A program made the translations under genes and the position numbers. This document shows positions 38,271 through 48,800 of a stretch of 64,000 bases of DNA, piece by piece (position 1 is the stretch's first letter; each line of letters opens with the position of its first letter). Origin of the DNA: Alkalicoccus urumqiensis (GTDB lineage: Bacteria; Bacillota; Bacilli; Bacillales; Salisediminibacteriaceae). The stretch covers positions 62,001 through 126,000 of the forward strand of contig NZ_PVNS01000006.1 in assembly GCF_002993335.1 (NCBI RefSeq). The letters run 5' to 3'. Below the pieces are notes generated by a model. The model did not search any database. It saw only the letters and a program-made list of their open reading frames with translations, and was not told where the DNA came from.

Positions 38271-41200
38271 ATGGCGTATCAACCGAAGACATACAGATGG
38301 TTCTTGGCAAGCACGGCAGCAGCAGTGGCGGTGACAGCACCGTCCGCAGTGACTGCAGAAACACCGGAAAACTATGAAGTGGACGTATCCAACCCGTTCT
38401 CCGATGTAGAGGAAAGAAAGTACTACGGAGATCCGGTGCTGGAACTCACCGAAGCGGGCATCATCCAGGGCCGCGGTGACACGACGTTCGGCGTCGGGGC
38501 GGAACTGACACGTGCCGACGCAGCGATCCTGCTGACGCGTGTACTGAACCTCGAGCCGGCACCGGAAGGCTCCAACAGCTTCCCGGATGTCACCGAAGAC
38601 GATTACTACTACGCGGAAGTGAACGCAGCGGCAGAAGCCGCCCTGATCCGCGGATATGAAGACGGCAGTTTCCGTCCGGAAGAGAACCTGACCCGCGGCG
38701 AAATGGCCGTTCTCTTAGAGCGCGCCTTCCCGCTCAGCGCCGTACAGGTGGCGCCGGACTTTGAAGATACAGGGGACAACCCGTACGAGCAGCAGATTAA
38801 CCGCGTCGCCGCAGCCGGTCTTGCCGAAGGGTACCCGGACGGCACGTTCCGGCCGGATGAAAACATCCTTCGTGAAGAATTCGCGGTCTTCCTTTACCGG
38901 GAGCCGACGGTTCAGGGTGAAGTGCGGCAGGAACTTCTCCGCGGCGCATCCTTCTCCTCAATCGACGTGCGCCGGAACGAAAACGGCAGCCTCGTCTTCA
39001 GCGGCCAGGTGAACCCGGATCGCTCCAACGACAGCATCTCGGTCGATCTGCGCCAATTTGCAAGCAGCTCTGAGGTGTTCCGCGGCGACCTGGAGCTGGA
39101 TGAAGACGGAAACTTCGAACTGGAAACAGACGAACCGGTAAACGAAGGACAGTACAGCGGGTCGTTCCAGTTCGGCGACGATGAAGAAACCGTGGACTTC
39201 GATGTCGACACGGATACCGGCTATTCGTACGACGCGGATGACGACGGGTCAGACAGTGACTCCGATTCCGACGACAGCTCCGATGACGACTCGTCCAATG
39301 ATAGCGACTCCGATGACGATTCGGATTCCTCCGACGGCGATTCCTCCGGCGGAAGCGATGACTCCTCGGATGATTCCGATTCCGACGACAACACGACAAC
39401 CTACGACGAGGACCAGGACAGCGCCACCGCTGACACTGACGGCGAAACGATCGAGCTGAACGGAAACAGCATCAACGGCGAACTCTCCGTCTCCGGCAGT
39501 GACGTGACGATCGAAGGAAGCGGCGAAGGCGACACGATTGAAACGGCCGTCGTCTCCGGAAACAACGCCACGTTCCGCAACTTAACTGTCAACGAGCTGC
39601 AGATCGAGGAAGGCGTCGAGGACGTTACGCTTGAATCCGTTTCTGACAGCGGCGGAGCCGTGCACACGTTCGCAGGCGGCGGCTCCGACTCGATCACCGT
39701 TGACGAAAGCACGACGCTCGAAGGCGACATCGAACTGACTGCCGATGACGTTACGATCGACGGCGGAGGCACACTCGCCGGCGACGTCATTATTCCAAAC
39801 GGCGGCACGAAAAACATTGAAGCAAACGTCGATGGCTTCGTTACCGTCGACACCGAAGAGGAAACGACGGTCAACACACCGGAAGGCACGGACGTAGAAA
39901 TCCCGACAGACGTCCAGGACCTGTCCGCGCTCACGATTAACATCGGAGACACGACGTACTCCACCGCCGATGACACCGAGGATATCGAAGAGCTCCGCGC
40001 CACGCCGCGCGCTGAGATCGATGAAGATTCGGTCGACGGAAGCACGATCCAGCTGACCGGTACGACGAAAAACATCGACGATGACGACGAAATCGACTTC
40101 ACACTCGAACTCGGCGAAGACGCAGACGGGGAAGACGTCGCAGAGAGCGCACTCGAATCCACCGCGACGATAACCGACGACAGCTTTGACGCTGAATGGA
40201 CACTCGAAAACAGCAGCGGCGACGAAGTCGACGTACCCGCAGGCGACCACACCATCACCGCCTCCTTCAACGGCGAAACGCTCATCGACGACTACGACCT
40301 CACCGTCGAAGCCCAGCCGGAGGAAACCGGCGTGACGATCGGAGAGATCGCAGCAGACCGGGAAGGAACTGATCCGGTGGCGGCAGAATGGTCCACGGGT
40401 CTGATTTCCCCAATGGAAAACGGTGTCGAAGACGGGGAGCTGAACTTTAACGGTGTCACGCTGACGCTTGTCACCAGTGAAGACGTGGACGGATACACGA
40501 TCAGTGAGGCAGAAAGCAGAAACATTACGCTCGAATTCGATGCCTCCACGTATCAGACGAGCGGCCAGCAGGTGGATCTGCTCGTGGAAGCACTCGAGAA
40601 GTATCAGGACAGCAGCAACGAAGAACTCGACCGCTTTACGTTCGCAAATGACCCGGCATCCGGCGGACGCGCGCTCGGCATTACCGGTGACGCGTCTGAA
40701 GGAGCAGAGGATAACGGCCTGACGATTACGTCAAACGAAGGCATTGAAATAAGTAACGACGACTCCAGCAGCATTACTCAGGAAGGCGTCGACGGCGAGA
40801 TCGTCCGCTATACGGCCGCTGTGAACAATGAAGTGACCGGCGACGGCAGCCTGACGATTACGACGTGGAATCCATCCGCAGAAGTAACCGTTGATCTGGA
40901 AGAAGGTCAGTCGGCCGCAGAAGCGGCATCCGCAGTGGCGGACGCGCTGAACAGTGAGCTGGACGGCTACGAAGTCGATACAAGTGATGCAGCGATCACC
41001 TTCACCGCGGACGGCGAAGGCGAGCCGGAACAGCCACTCCGCCTGCAGGCGGTTGACAGCGCCGTAGAAACGTCGGAAGGCGATCCGGAAGTGACGTTCG
41101 GTGAAGCAGCCGAACAGACCGCCGGCGTCGATCCGCGCGCAGCCCAGTGGAACACCGGTCAGTTTGAGGAGCGTGACAACGGCATCGAAGACGGATTCTT

Positions 41201-41828
41201 CCGCTTTAACGGCGTCACGGTTTATATTACGACCGAAGAAGGCGCGGAGCAGGACATCACTGTCGAGCGGAACCGTGAAGTGTCTCTCACGTTTGATGCT
41301 GCAGAAAACACGAACGCCCAGCAGATCGATCTTGTCATCGAGGCGCTGGAAGCATATCAGGACAGTGACAACGACCATCTCGACCGCTTCTCGTTTGAGA
41401 ACGTCAATAACGAAGGCGGCGGACGAGCGCTTGAAATCACGAGCTCCGAAGAAGCCGGAGCCGATGACAACATTCTCGGCATTGCGACATCGGACTCCAT
41501 CGTCATCGCAAATGACGGCGACAGCGCCTTAAGCCGTGATGGACGCGACGGCACGGCATCTGTCACAACTGCCGGCGTGCAGAACCAGGCACAGGCGACA
41601 GGTACGATTACTATCACGACAGAGAATCCTTCCGCGGAAGTGACCGTTGATATCCGTGAAGGCGACTCTGCCGCGACAATCGCACTGAAAACAGCCTCTG
41701 CGCTCGAAGGTGAGCTGGACGGCTTTACCGTATCCTTTAACGATACGAACGTCGTCTTCACCGCCGACGAGCCGGCCGAACTGGAAAACACACCGACAAT
41801 CTCCGCATCGTTCAGCGAAGATAACTAA
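38271..41828 (+). CDS. Giant SLH surface protein with Asp/Ser linker and tandem C-terminal repeats
   Basis: A 1185-residue exported protein. Signal peptide (MAYQPKTYRWFLASTAAAVA...), three SLH domains (about residues 32-200), a beta-rich domain, then an extreme Asp/Ser stretch at about residues 318-380. Two copies of a domain of about 250 residues end the protein; both contain LDRFTF/LDRFSF, GGRAL and NPSAEVTVDL/NPSAEVTVDI, in the same order. It would coat the cell via wall polymer, with the acidic linker able to bind calcium. The N-terminus resembles the S-layer protein at 45839 (MAYQPKSYRKFL). Ribosome binding site AAAGGAG before ATG 38271. Confidence 0.9.
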   Translation: MAYQPKTYRWFLASTAAAVAVTAPSAVTAETPENYEVDVSNPFSDVEERKYYGDPVLELTEAGIIQGRGDTTFGVGAELTRADAAILLTRVLNLEPAPEGSNSFPDVTEDDYYYAEVNAAAEAALIRGYEDGSFRPEENLTRGEMAVLLERAFPLSAVQVAPDFEDTGDNPYEQQINRVAAAGLAEGYPDGTFRPDENILREEFAVFLYREPTVQGEVRQELLRGASFSSIDVRRNENGSLVFSGQVNPDRSNDSISVDLRQFASSSEVFRGDLELDEDGNFELETDEPVNEGQYSGSFQFGDDEETVDFDVDTDTGYSYDADDDGSDSDSDSDDSSDDDSSNDSDSDDDSDSSDGDSSGGSDDSSDDSDSDDNTTTYDEDQDSATADTDGETIELNGNSINGELSVSGSDVTIEGSGEGDTIETAVVSGNNATFRNLTVNELQIEEGVEDVTLESVSDSGGAVHTFAGGGSDSITVDESTTLEGDIELTADDVTIDGGGTLAGDVIIPNGGTKNIEANVDGFVTVDTEEETTVNTPEGTDVEIPTDVQDLSALTINIGDTTYSTADDTEDIEELRATPRAEIDEDSVDGSTIQLTGTTKNIDDDDEIDFTLELGEDADGEDVAESALESTATITDDSFDAEWTLENSSGDEVDVPAGDHTITASFNGETLIDDYDLTVEAQPEETGVTIGEIAADREGTDPVAAEWSTGLISPMENGVEDGELNFNGVTLTLVTSEDVDGYTISEAESRNITLEFDASTYQTSGQQVDLLVEALEKYQDSSNEELDRFTFANDPASGGRALGITGDASEGAEDNGLTITSNEGIEISNDDSSSITQEGVDGEIVRYTAAVNNEVTGDGSLTITTWNPSAEVTVDLEEGQSAAEAASAVADALNSELDGYEVDTSDAAITFTADGEGEPEQPLRLQAVDSAVETSEGDPEVTFGEAAEQTAGVDPRAAQWNTGQFEERDNGIEDGFFRFNGVTVYITTEEGAEQDITVERNREVSLTFDAAENTNAQQIDLVIEALEAYQDSDNDHLDRFSFENVNNEGGGRALEITSSEEAGADDNILGIATSDSIVIANDGDSALSRDGRDGTASVTTAGVQNQAQATGTITITTENPSAEVTVDIREGDSAATIALKTASALEGELDGFTVSFNDTNVVFTADEPAELENTPTISASFSEDN

Positions 41829-41834
41829 TGACGT

Positions 41835-41867
41835 AAATCCCCCTGCGGCCCGGCCGCAGGGGGATTT
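41835..41867 (+). terminator. Terminator of the SLH surface protein gene
   Basis: AAATCCCCCTGCGG pairs with CCGCAGGGGGATTT, loop CCCGG; the T tract is part of the stem end. Confidence 0.85.
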
Positions 41868-42269
41868 AACTACAGTACAAGCGATTGGAGCCAGCCGGAT
41901 GTTGGTATAGGAGCGGAAACGCTCTGCCTCGCTCGTCTTTTTAGGCAGTTTGTGATGACCGGGACGACGGATTCTTTGGTACGATTCTTTTTCTCTACGG
42001 CACTGCTTAACTCCAAATGCAGCGAAGGATCAGCTATGTGCGCTGCAGGAAAGAGGGGAGCGTCCTATCTTTTCATAAAGGCGGGTGATGCGGTCCCTCG
42101 CGGAACCGCATATACAAAGAAATGACTCCAAGGAAAAAATCAACGATCTGCCCGTCCATATTTTTTCAAATTTGCCCTTCTGCCCCATACCAAAGCCCGT
42201 GAAAATGGGATACAATAGGAAAAGAGATTGCAACGCCGGCGTAATAGATCCGGCAAGAGGGGGAGCAGC
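41868..42269 (+). other. Intergenic region before the subtilase gene
   Basis: About 400 bp with no supported gene. TACAAT at 42211-42216 is a possible -10 box for the subtilase gene, with no good -35 at 17 bp. Confidence 0.45.
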
Positions 42270-44240
42270 ATGAAGCACATTTTAACCGCAGCTGCCGGAG
42301 TGGCTGTTTTTGCCGCAGGCGCCGGAACACTCAGCGCAGCGGAAGAGCATACATACCTGATTTTGTTTGAAGACGAAGCTGCACCGGAGATGGTCGAAGA
42401 AGCGGGCGGGGACGTGGATCTGGTGCTGGAAGAGCTCGATCTGATTACCGCAGCACTGAGTGAAGAAGAAGCAGCGGCTCTACTTTTGGAAGACGAGATT
42501 CTTTCGATCGACGTCGATGAAGAAACGCAGCTTGAGCTGCCGATCGAGGAGCCGGCAGACGACGGTCTGTTCAGCATAGCGAGCACGAACTGGGGCTATA
42601 ACAAAGTGAATGTCCAGTCCGCCGCAGACGCCGGGCTGGACGGAAGCGGCATTTCTGTCGCTGTACTGGATACCGGGATCTCAACAACACACCCGGATCT
42701 GGACGTCGCAGACGGCTATAACTTCTTCAGTAACAATACAAACTACGACGATGACAACGGACACGGCTCCCATGTCGCAGGAATTCTTGCCGGCACAGGA
42801 AACCTCACCGGCGTGGCACCTGGCGTGGATCTTTATGCCGTCAAGATTATGGATGACCGCGGGCAGGGGAGACATTCCGTGATGGCCGCTGGCATTGACT
42901 GGGCACTCGAGAAAGACATCGATATCATTAACATGAGTATCGGCGGGGAGGAGACGAGCCGCACCCTCGAGCTTGCTACCAGAAGAGCCGAGGAGCACGG
43001 AACGATGCTCGTCGCCGCAGCCGGTAACCGCGGTGCAACGGCCGGACTGACGACCACGGTCGATTATCCGGGCCGTCTCGATAACGTCATCGCGGTTGGA
43101 GCGCTCGACCAGCAGGACCGCCGTGCCTCGTTTTCCGGCTACGGTCCGCAGGTGGAAGTGTCCGCCCCGGGGACCGGCATTTACAGTGCTGGCACGGGCA
43201 GAACGTATCTCCGTAAGAGCGGGACATCCATGGCAACACCATACGTAAGCGGAATGCTTGCGATTATGATGGAGGCCCAGCCGTCGAAAGAGCCGGTGGA
43301 GCTCCGGAGTCAGCTCCGAACGTGGGTGCAGCCGCTCGGAACCACACAGCCGAATCGGAACACCGGCTATGGCCGTGTAATCTTTCCAAACAATATTGAA
43401 ATTGAAGAAGCGCCTGCAGAGCCGGTCATCGATATTCAGGCGCGGGCTGACTCAATTACTACGGAGCGGGCGACGGTCAATGTAAACTGGGAGGACCGTG
43501 AACGTCCGGAAGGAAGCACCTATGTCCTCCGCAGAAACGGCGAGAGAGTCTACGCAGGCACTGATCAGCGCTACACCGATACGATTACCGCAGATGGTGA
43601 TTACCGGTATACCGTGCGGGTGAGGCAGTCATCAGATAACGTGTCTCCGGTAATGACCTCTAGTGAGCTGCGCATCCGGCTGAACGATCCGTACGCCGAC
43701 GTATTAAGCCGCTACCATGACGTAGCAGAAAACGGCTGGTACGTTTCCGAAGTAGCACCTCTTATAGAGAAGGGGCTGATCGGCGGCTATGAATCTGCGG
43801 AAGGACCGGAACTGCGTCCACTTCAGCCGATCACGCGTGCAGAAGCGGTAACGATTCTTGCCAGAGAGCGCGGCTGGAACACGATCGACCGGAGCACCAC
43901 CTTCCCGGACGTGTCCGACCGGCACTTTGCGCGCGGTTCGATCGCTGAAGCGGAGCGGAGAAATGTCATCGGAGGCTATGCGGACGGCACGGTCCGGCCG
44001 AATGATCCGATCTCCAGAGCGGAGCTTACTGTCATGCTGAGCCGGGTGTACAGCTATCCGGCTCAGAGAGAAGCGCCGGCCTTCACCGATGTGCGCACGG
44101 ACCGCTATTACAGCGGCAGCCTTCTTCAGCTCCTCCGCGCCGGAATCATCGACGGCTACCCGGACAACACGTTCCGCCCGGACAACGAAGTGACGCGTGC
44201 CGAGTTTGCCGTTATGGTAAACCGGACGTTAAATCAATAA
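42270..44240 (+). CDS. Subtilisin-like serine protease with three SLH domains
   Basis: A 656-residue exported protease. Signal peptide (1-24), an inhibitor I9-type propeptide (about 25-95), then the S8 domain with the catalytic triad Asp134 (AVLDTGIS), His165 (NGHGSHVAG) and Ser320 (GTSMATPYVSG). A fibronectin-like region (about 390-470) and three SLH repeats (about 475-656; GGYADGTVRPNDPISRAE, DGYPDNTFRPDNEVTRAE) follow. It would be a wall-anchored protease, possibly for processing surface proteins or feeding on peptides. ATG 42270 follows AGAGGGGGAG. Confidence 0.95.
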   Translation: MKHILTAAAGVAVFAAGAGTLSAAEEHTYLILFEDEAAPEMVEEAGGDVDLVLEELDLITAALSEEEAAALLLEDEILSIDVDEETQLELPIEEPADDGLFSIASTNWGYNKVNVQSAADAGLDGSGISVAVLDTGISTTHPDLDVADGYNFFSNNTNYDDDNGHGSHVAGILAGTGNLTGVAPGVDLYAVKIMDDRGQGRHSVMAAGIDWALEKDIDIINMSIGGEETSRTLELATRRAEEHGTMLVAAAGNRGATAGLTTTVDYPGRLDNVIAVGALDQQDRRASFSGYGPQVEVSAPGTGIYSAGTGRTYLRKSGTSMATPYVSGMLAIMMEAQPSKEPVELRSQLRTWVQPLGTTQPNRNTGYGRVIFPNNIEIEEAPAEPVIDIQARADSITTERATVNVNWEDRERPEGSTYVLRRNGERVYAGTDQRYTDTITADGDYRYTVRVRQSSDNVSPVMTSSELRIRLNDPYADVLSRYHDVAENGWYVSEVAPLIEKGLIGGYESAEGPELRPLQPITRAEAVTILARERGWNTIDRSTTFPDVSDRHFARGSIAEAERRNVIGGYADGTVRPNDPISRAELTVMLSRVYSYPAQREAPAFTDVRTDRYYSGSLLQLLRAGIIDGYPDNTFRPDNEVTRAEFAVMVNRTLNQ

Positions 44241-44244
44241 CAAA

Positions 44245-44287
44245 AAAGAGGCTTTCCCGGATTGTTCGGGAAAAGCCTCTTTTTTTT
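44245..44287. terminator. Bidirectional terminator
   Basis: AAAAAAGAGGCTTTCCCG pairs with CGGGAAAAGCCTCTTTTTT between two converging genes. Confidence 0.92.
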
Positions 44288-44292
44288 GCCGT

Positions 44293-45366
44293 TTATCGTT
44301 TCAATGCCCGAAGAAGCATCGTCACCGCCTCCGCGCGGGTGACATCATTTGCTGCACGGAACGTTCCATCTTCATAGCCTCCGATCAGCCCATCACGGTG
44401 CATCGCTTCAACTGCAGGATACGCCCAGTGGGTCAATTCCAGATCGTCAAACGGTGCGTTTCCTTCCGGAGATAGATCGAGCTCGAACAGATTAGCGAGC
44501 ACGACAGCAAGCTCCGCGCGCGTTAACACGCGGTCCGGTTCAAACAGTCCGCTTCCGATGCCGTTCATATAGCCGGCCTCCGCTACCGCGCCGATCGAGT
44601 CCGAAGACACGTGTGATGTATCGACATCATCAAATTCCGGCTCCGCGGGATCCAGTTCCAGCGCCGTTGTCAACAGCTCGGCAATCACCCCGCGCGTCGC
44701 ACCGTCTGCCGGATAAAACGTCTTGTCGTCAACAGCAAGAATGCCGGCTTCCGTAAATGCCTGAATCGATGAGAACGCCCAGTACTCCGAAGCGACATCG
44801 GTAAAGTATGGAACGCTTGAATACGACCAGTCCCGTACTTCCTCTTCGAGTTCTTCTGCTTCTGCTTCGACTGCCGCCTCTGCACTACGCTTTCTTGCTT
44901 GATCAATATCGCCGAGCGTGCGGATGCCGTCGTCCGACTCTTCAAACACACGCCGGGCTCCAAGATAGCGCTCCTTCCAGTAATACGGATCTTCTATAGA
45001 GGAAATGGAAATCCCGTTCGTCGCGGAGGCGTGGATAAACTCCCCGTCCTCTATGTAAATACCGGAATGGGAGACACGGTCGCCTCTCGTCTGAAAGAAG
45101 ACGATATCACCTGCCTGGAGGTCCTCTTTCTTCACAGATTCTCCGAAATAAAACTGTTCACTGGTGGAGCGGGGGAGAATGACATCAAACTGAGCAAACA
45201 CATAGCCTGCAAATCCCGAGCAGTCAAATCCTTCCGGTGTCGTACCGCCGAATTCATAGGGAGCGCCGAGCTGTTCTTCCGCTTCTGTTAACAGATCGTC
45301 TGAAAAGGATTCGCCGGGAGAAAAGAAAAGTATCGCCGAAAGGACCATACTGATTACAAGAGTCAT
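44293..45366 (-). CDS. NlpC/P60 endopeptidase with three SLH domains
   Basis: A 357-residue exported enzyme on the minus strand. A signal or anchor helix (residues 1-17) precedes an NlpC/P60 domain with FDCSGF and VSHSGIYI; then an acidic linker (AEAEELEEEV) and three SLH domains (about 190-357; GGYEDGTFRAANDVTRAE). Its order of domains equals that of the enzyme at 27881, but the sequences are only moderately similar. The start ATG at 45366 has GGAGG seven bases upstream; the two earlier ATG codons are too close to, or before, that site. Confidence 0.9.
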   Translation of the reverse strand: MTLVISMVLSAILFFSPGESFSDDLLTEAEEQLGAPYEFGGTTPEGFDCSGFAGYVFAQFDVILPRSTSEQFYFGESVKKEDLQAGDIVFFQTRGDRVSHSGIYIEDGEFIHASATNGISISSIEDPYYWKERYLGARRVFEESDDGIRTLGDIDQARKRSAEAAVEAEAEELEEEVRDWSYSSVPYFTDVASEYWAFSSIQAFTEAGILAVDDKTFYPADGATRGVIAELLTTALELDPAEPEFDDVDTSHVSSDSIGAVAEAGYMNGIGSGLFEPDRVLTRAELAVVLANLFELDLSPEGNAPFDDLELTHWAYPAVEAMHRDGLIGGYEDGTFRAANDVTRAEAVTMLLRALKR

Positions 45367-45687
45367 ACACATTCCTCCAAAAAATAAAAATAAATGCGCG
45401 TCCATCGAATCAGGTATAGTGTAGCACAGCGCTTCGCAGAATTTAACGAAAAATTCACAATTGTTTACAAAACACTGCTAAATACATGGTTTGAGGACAA
45501 AAGTTCTATGTATTGATAGGGATTTGGAAAAAGAAATAAAGAAATTGCAGAGAATATCCAAAAAAAGTCTATGATTCTATTGGCAATTGGTGTAAAATGA
45601 GCCGTAATGGTTCCCTGAGATGTCCTGTACTGGGTACATTTTTCTGCAAAATGTCTCGAAAATCTATTACGCTCTGTGAGAGTGTGG

Positions 45688-45716
45688 TTGACAATACATT
45701 TTGAGGAAATTATACT
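45688..45716 (+). promoter_or_regulatory. Strong S-layer promoter
   Basis: A perfect TTGACA (45688-45693) and TATACT (45711-45716) with a 17-bp spacer. It would give a leader of about 115 nt before the S-layer start, ending with AAAAGGAGGAATTAAG. The other 320 bp of this gap, back to the divergent gene at 45366, show nothing I recognise. Confidence 0.85.
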
Positions 45717-45838
45717 TAGATTTGCAGGTGTTATTGGGCAAGCCAGTTTTGTAGTTTCTTTTCTATTCTGGAAGGGAATAGCAATATTGGCAAACCTGTA
45801 CAATTTAATTGTACATAATAAAAAGGAGGAATTAAGTA

Positions 45839-48800
45839 ATGGCTTATCAACCAAAGTCTTACCGCAAGTTCCTAGCTACAGGCGTAGCTACGGCAATGGT
45901 AGCAACAGCAGTTGCACCAACAGTTAGTGCAGATGCACACACACAATTCACGGATGTTCGTGAAGATGGATGGTACGCGGAAGCAATTTCCTACGCTGTA
46001 CAGAACGACTATGTACAGGGGTATCCGGACGAGACTTTCCGTCCAGGAAACAGCATGACTCGTGCTGAGTTTGCTGCCGTAATCACTCGCGCTGCAGACC
46101 TTGATGTTCCAGCTGATTCTTCCAACAACTTCAATGACACAGTAGACGGTGCATGGTACGAAGATGCAATTGCTGCAACAGTGGAAGCAGGAATTTTCGA
46201 AGGTTACGGGGATAACACATTCCGTCCAAACGAAGAAATTTCCCGTGCTGAGATTGCAACAGTAATCGTAAACACGTACGACCTTGAACTTCAAGGCGAT
46301 GCTGCAGACACTGAGTTCAACGATCTCGTTGAAGGCGCATGGTACGAAGATGCTATTAAAATCCTTGCTTCTAACAACGCAGTTAATGGTTACCAGGACG
46401 GTTCTTTCCGCCCAGGAAACGACGTAACGCGTGCTGAAGCAGTAACATTCATTTACAATGTAGAAACACAGGTTGTTGACCCGGCTCCAGTAGTTGGAAA
46501 CGTTGATGTAACTGTTGACGGTTCCGACGCTACAGTAACAGCGATGGTTGAGCAGGCGGATTCCGCTACAATCACCATCAACCCGGACGAGGACCTTGAC
46601 GTTGACGCTCTTCTTGAAGAGCTCGACATCACAGCTGAAGAGCTGGAAGCAATGCTGACTCAGGAAGTAGACGTAGACGAGGACAACATGGTGTCCGCTA
46701 CATTCACACTTCCTCCAGGAACGCACACGGCAACTGTTGAAGCAGACGGCGCTTCCAACACAAGCGAGCCGTTCACGATCGTTGCTGACGCGGATCTTTC
46801 CGAAGACATCGCAGCGGCTGAACTGGCTATCTCCGAGCTCGTTGCTCTTGAAGACGTAACGCTCCGTGACCGCGCAAGCATCATGGCTGCACGCGCTCTT
46901 GTTGACGCGATCCTCGCAGTAGACGAAGATGCAGAAATCGCTGGTCTTGAAGACCTCGAAGCACTCGAAGCAGCAATCGCGGACCTCTTCGAAGATGCAG
47001 CGATCGACGACGCGTACTTCGTAACAACGTCTTCTTTCAACGTTGAATTCGACGGCGGCATCACTGGCCTGAATGAAGAAGACTTCGAAGTAACTGTCGA
47101 CATCGAAGGCGAAGACGAGTTCACACTGACTTCCGACGAAGTAGCAGTTACTTCTAACGAAGAAGGAACGGTTTACACGTTCGTACACCCTGACCTCAAT
47201 GGTACAGAAGGCGACGTTACAGTGAACTTCAACGACGAGGACACTGTCCTTGAGTACGACTTTACGGAAGAGACAGTTGAAGGAATTGTTGAAGACATCG
47301 TAGCAGTTTCTGCTTCTATTGCGGACGCCGTGGTAGATGAAGACGGCGATGTAGACGTAAGCGCTGCTTCTGACGAAGAAGTAGAGCAACTTGCAGCTCT
47401 TCTTAACAGCCCGGCACTGAATCTTGAAAACGTAGAAGAAGGCCGTACGGTACAGTACGCTGTAGAAATCGATGACAGCTTCATCTCTGGAGTACCTTCT
47501 CTTCAAGCTGCTATCGACCGTGTAAATGCTGAATTCGCTGAGACAGTAGAAGAGCTTATCGAGACGCTCAACACAACTGTTTCTCAGTCCGAGTTCAGTA
47601 ACGCTCTTTCCGGTCTTGGCGTAGCGGTTAACGAAGATCTACTTGATCTTTCCGACTACTTCACAGCGATCCAGGCTGCACAGCCACAGACGCTTCAAGA
47701 AGTACGCGACGTAGTGGAAGCAGTAGAAGTAGCAGCTGCGGAAGAAGCATTTGCTGACGCACTTGCAGCACCAACTACAGAATCTGTTGAGAACGCTCGC
47801 GACTTCCTTCTTGCATTCCTTGAAGACAATGAAGATCGTGACGCTCTTCTCGAGCAGCTGGATGACCTTGGAACACTCGCTGCAATCAATGATGCGATTG
47901 ATGGAGACGACGTAGACGTTGATGCTCTTGAAACAGCACTTGGAAATGCAGATATCGATGGCTTCGGACCACTCGTTGAAGATTTCGCAGAACTCTTTGA
48001 TGATGTTGATGCGTTCACTTCCCTTGAGGATGTGCAAGCATTCATCGACAATGCTAATGCAGACGCAGTAGCAGACATCCTTGAGTCTCTCAATGAAGAC
48101 CTTTCCGATGAAGATGTAACAGTAGCTGATCTGGATGATGAGTTTGATGATCTTTCTGACTACCTGGATTCTTCAGAGTTCGCTCTGGATGAGTTCGTTC
48201 GCCTCTTCCAAGGCACAGAGTTTGCTTCCCTTGAAGAACTACGTGCAGCGCTTGAAGAAGCAACACTTACTGCTTCCTTCAATGATGACGTTGAAGACTT
48301 CACTAGCCTGCTTCTCGAGTTGGATGACGAAGACTTCTTTAACCTTGGAAGTAATGGTCGTTCGGACGCAGCAGCAATCTTTGCTGAGCTTAACGATGGC
48401 GTATCGTTTGACTCTGAAGAACAGATCCGCGAAGCTCTTGCAGAAGCAATCGCTGTTTACAACGAGCGCCTAACTGCAGTGAACGAAGCGACTACAATTG
48501 TTCAAACTCGTGACGCTCTCCGTGACGCTGTTCCTAACTTTGATCGTCTGTCTAATCAGCGTCAACTTGAAATTGCTGAGACATTCCGTGATGCAACTCT
48601 CGATGAAGAGGCAGATGGATTTGACGAGGATGCAGGTCGAGTACTCTTCAACAGCTTGACGGGTGTAGATAACTTCCTAAATGCAAATGTAGACGGTTTT
48701 GATGATGAAGATCCTAATACTTCTGTATCTGATGAAATCGATGCAGCGCTCCTGGAAGACCTTAACGAAGAATTCACGTTCACTACAACAACTACTGACA

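Noticed and set aside
45872-47506. Antisense ORF of 544 codons over the S-layer gene, with a similar one at 60701-62185
   Set aside because: Both arise from the skewed codon use of the Asp/Glu/Ala-rich S-layer sequence; the composition (Cys, Arg, Phe, Val-rich) is not that of a real protein.
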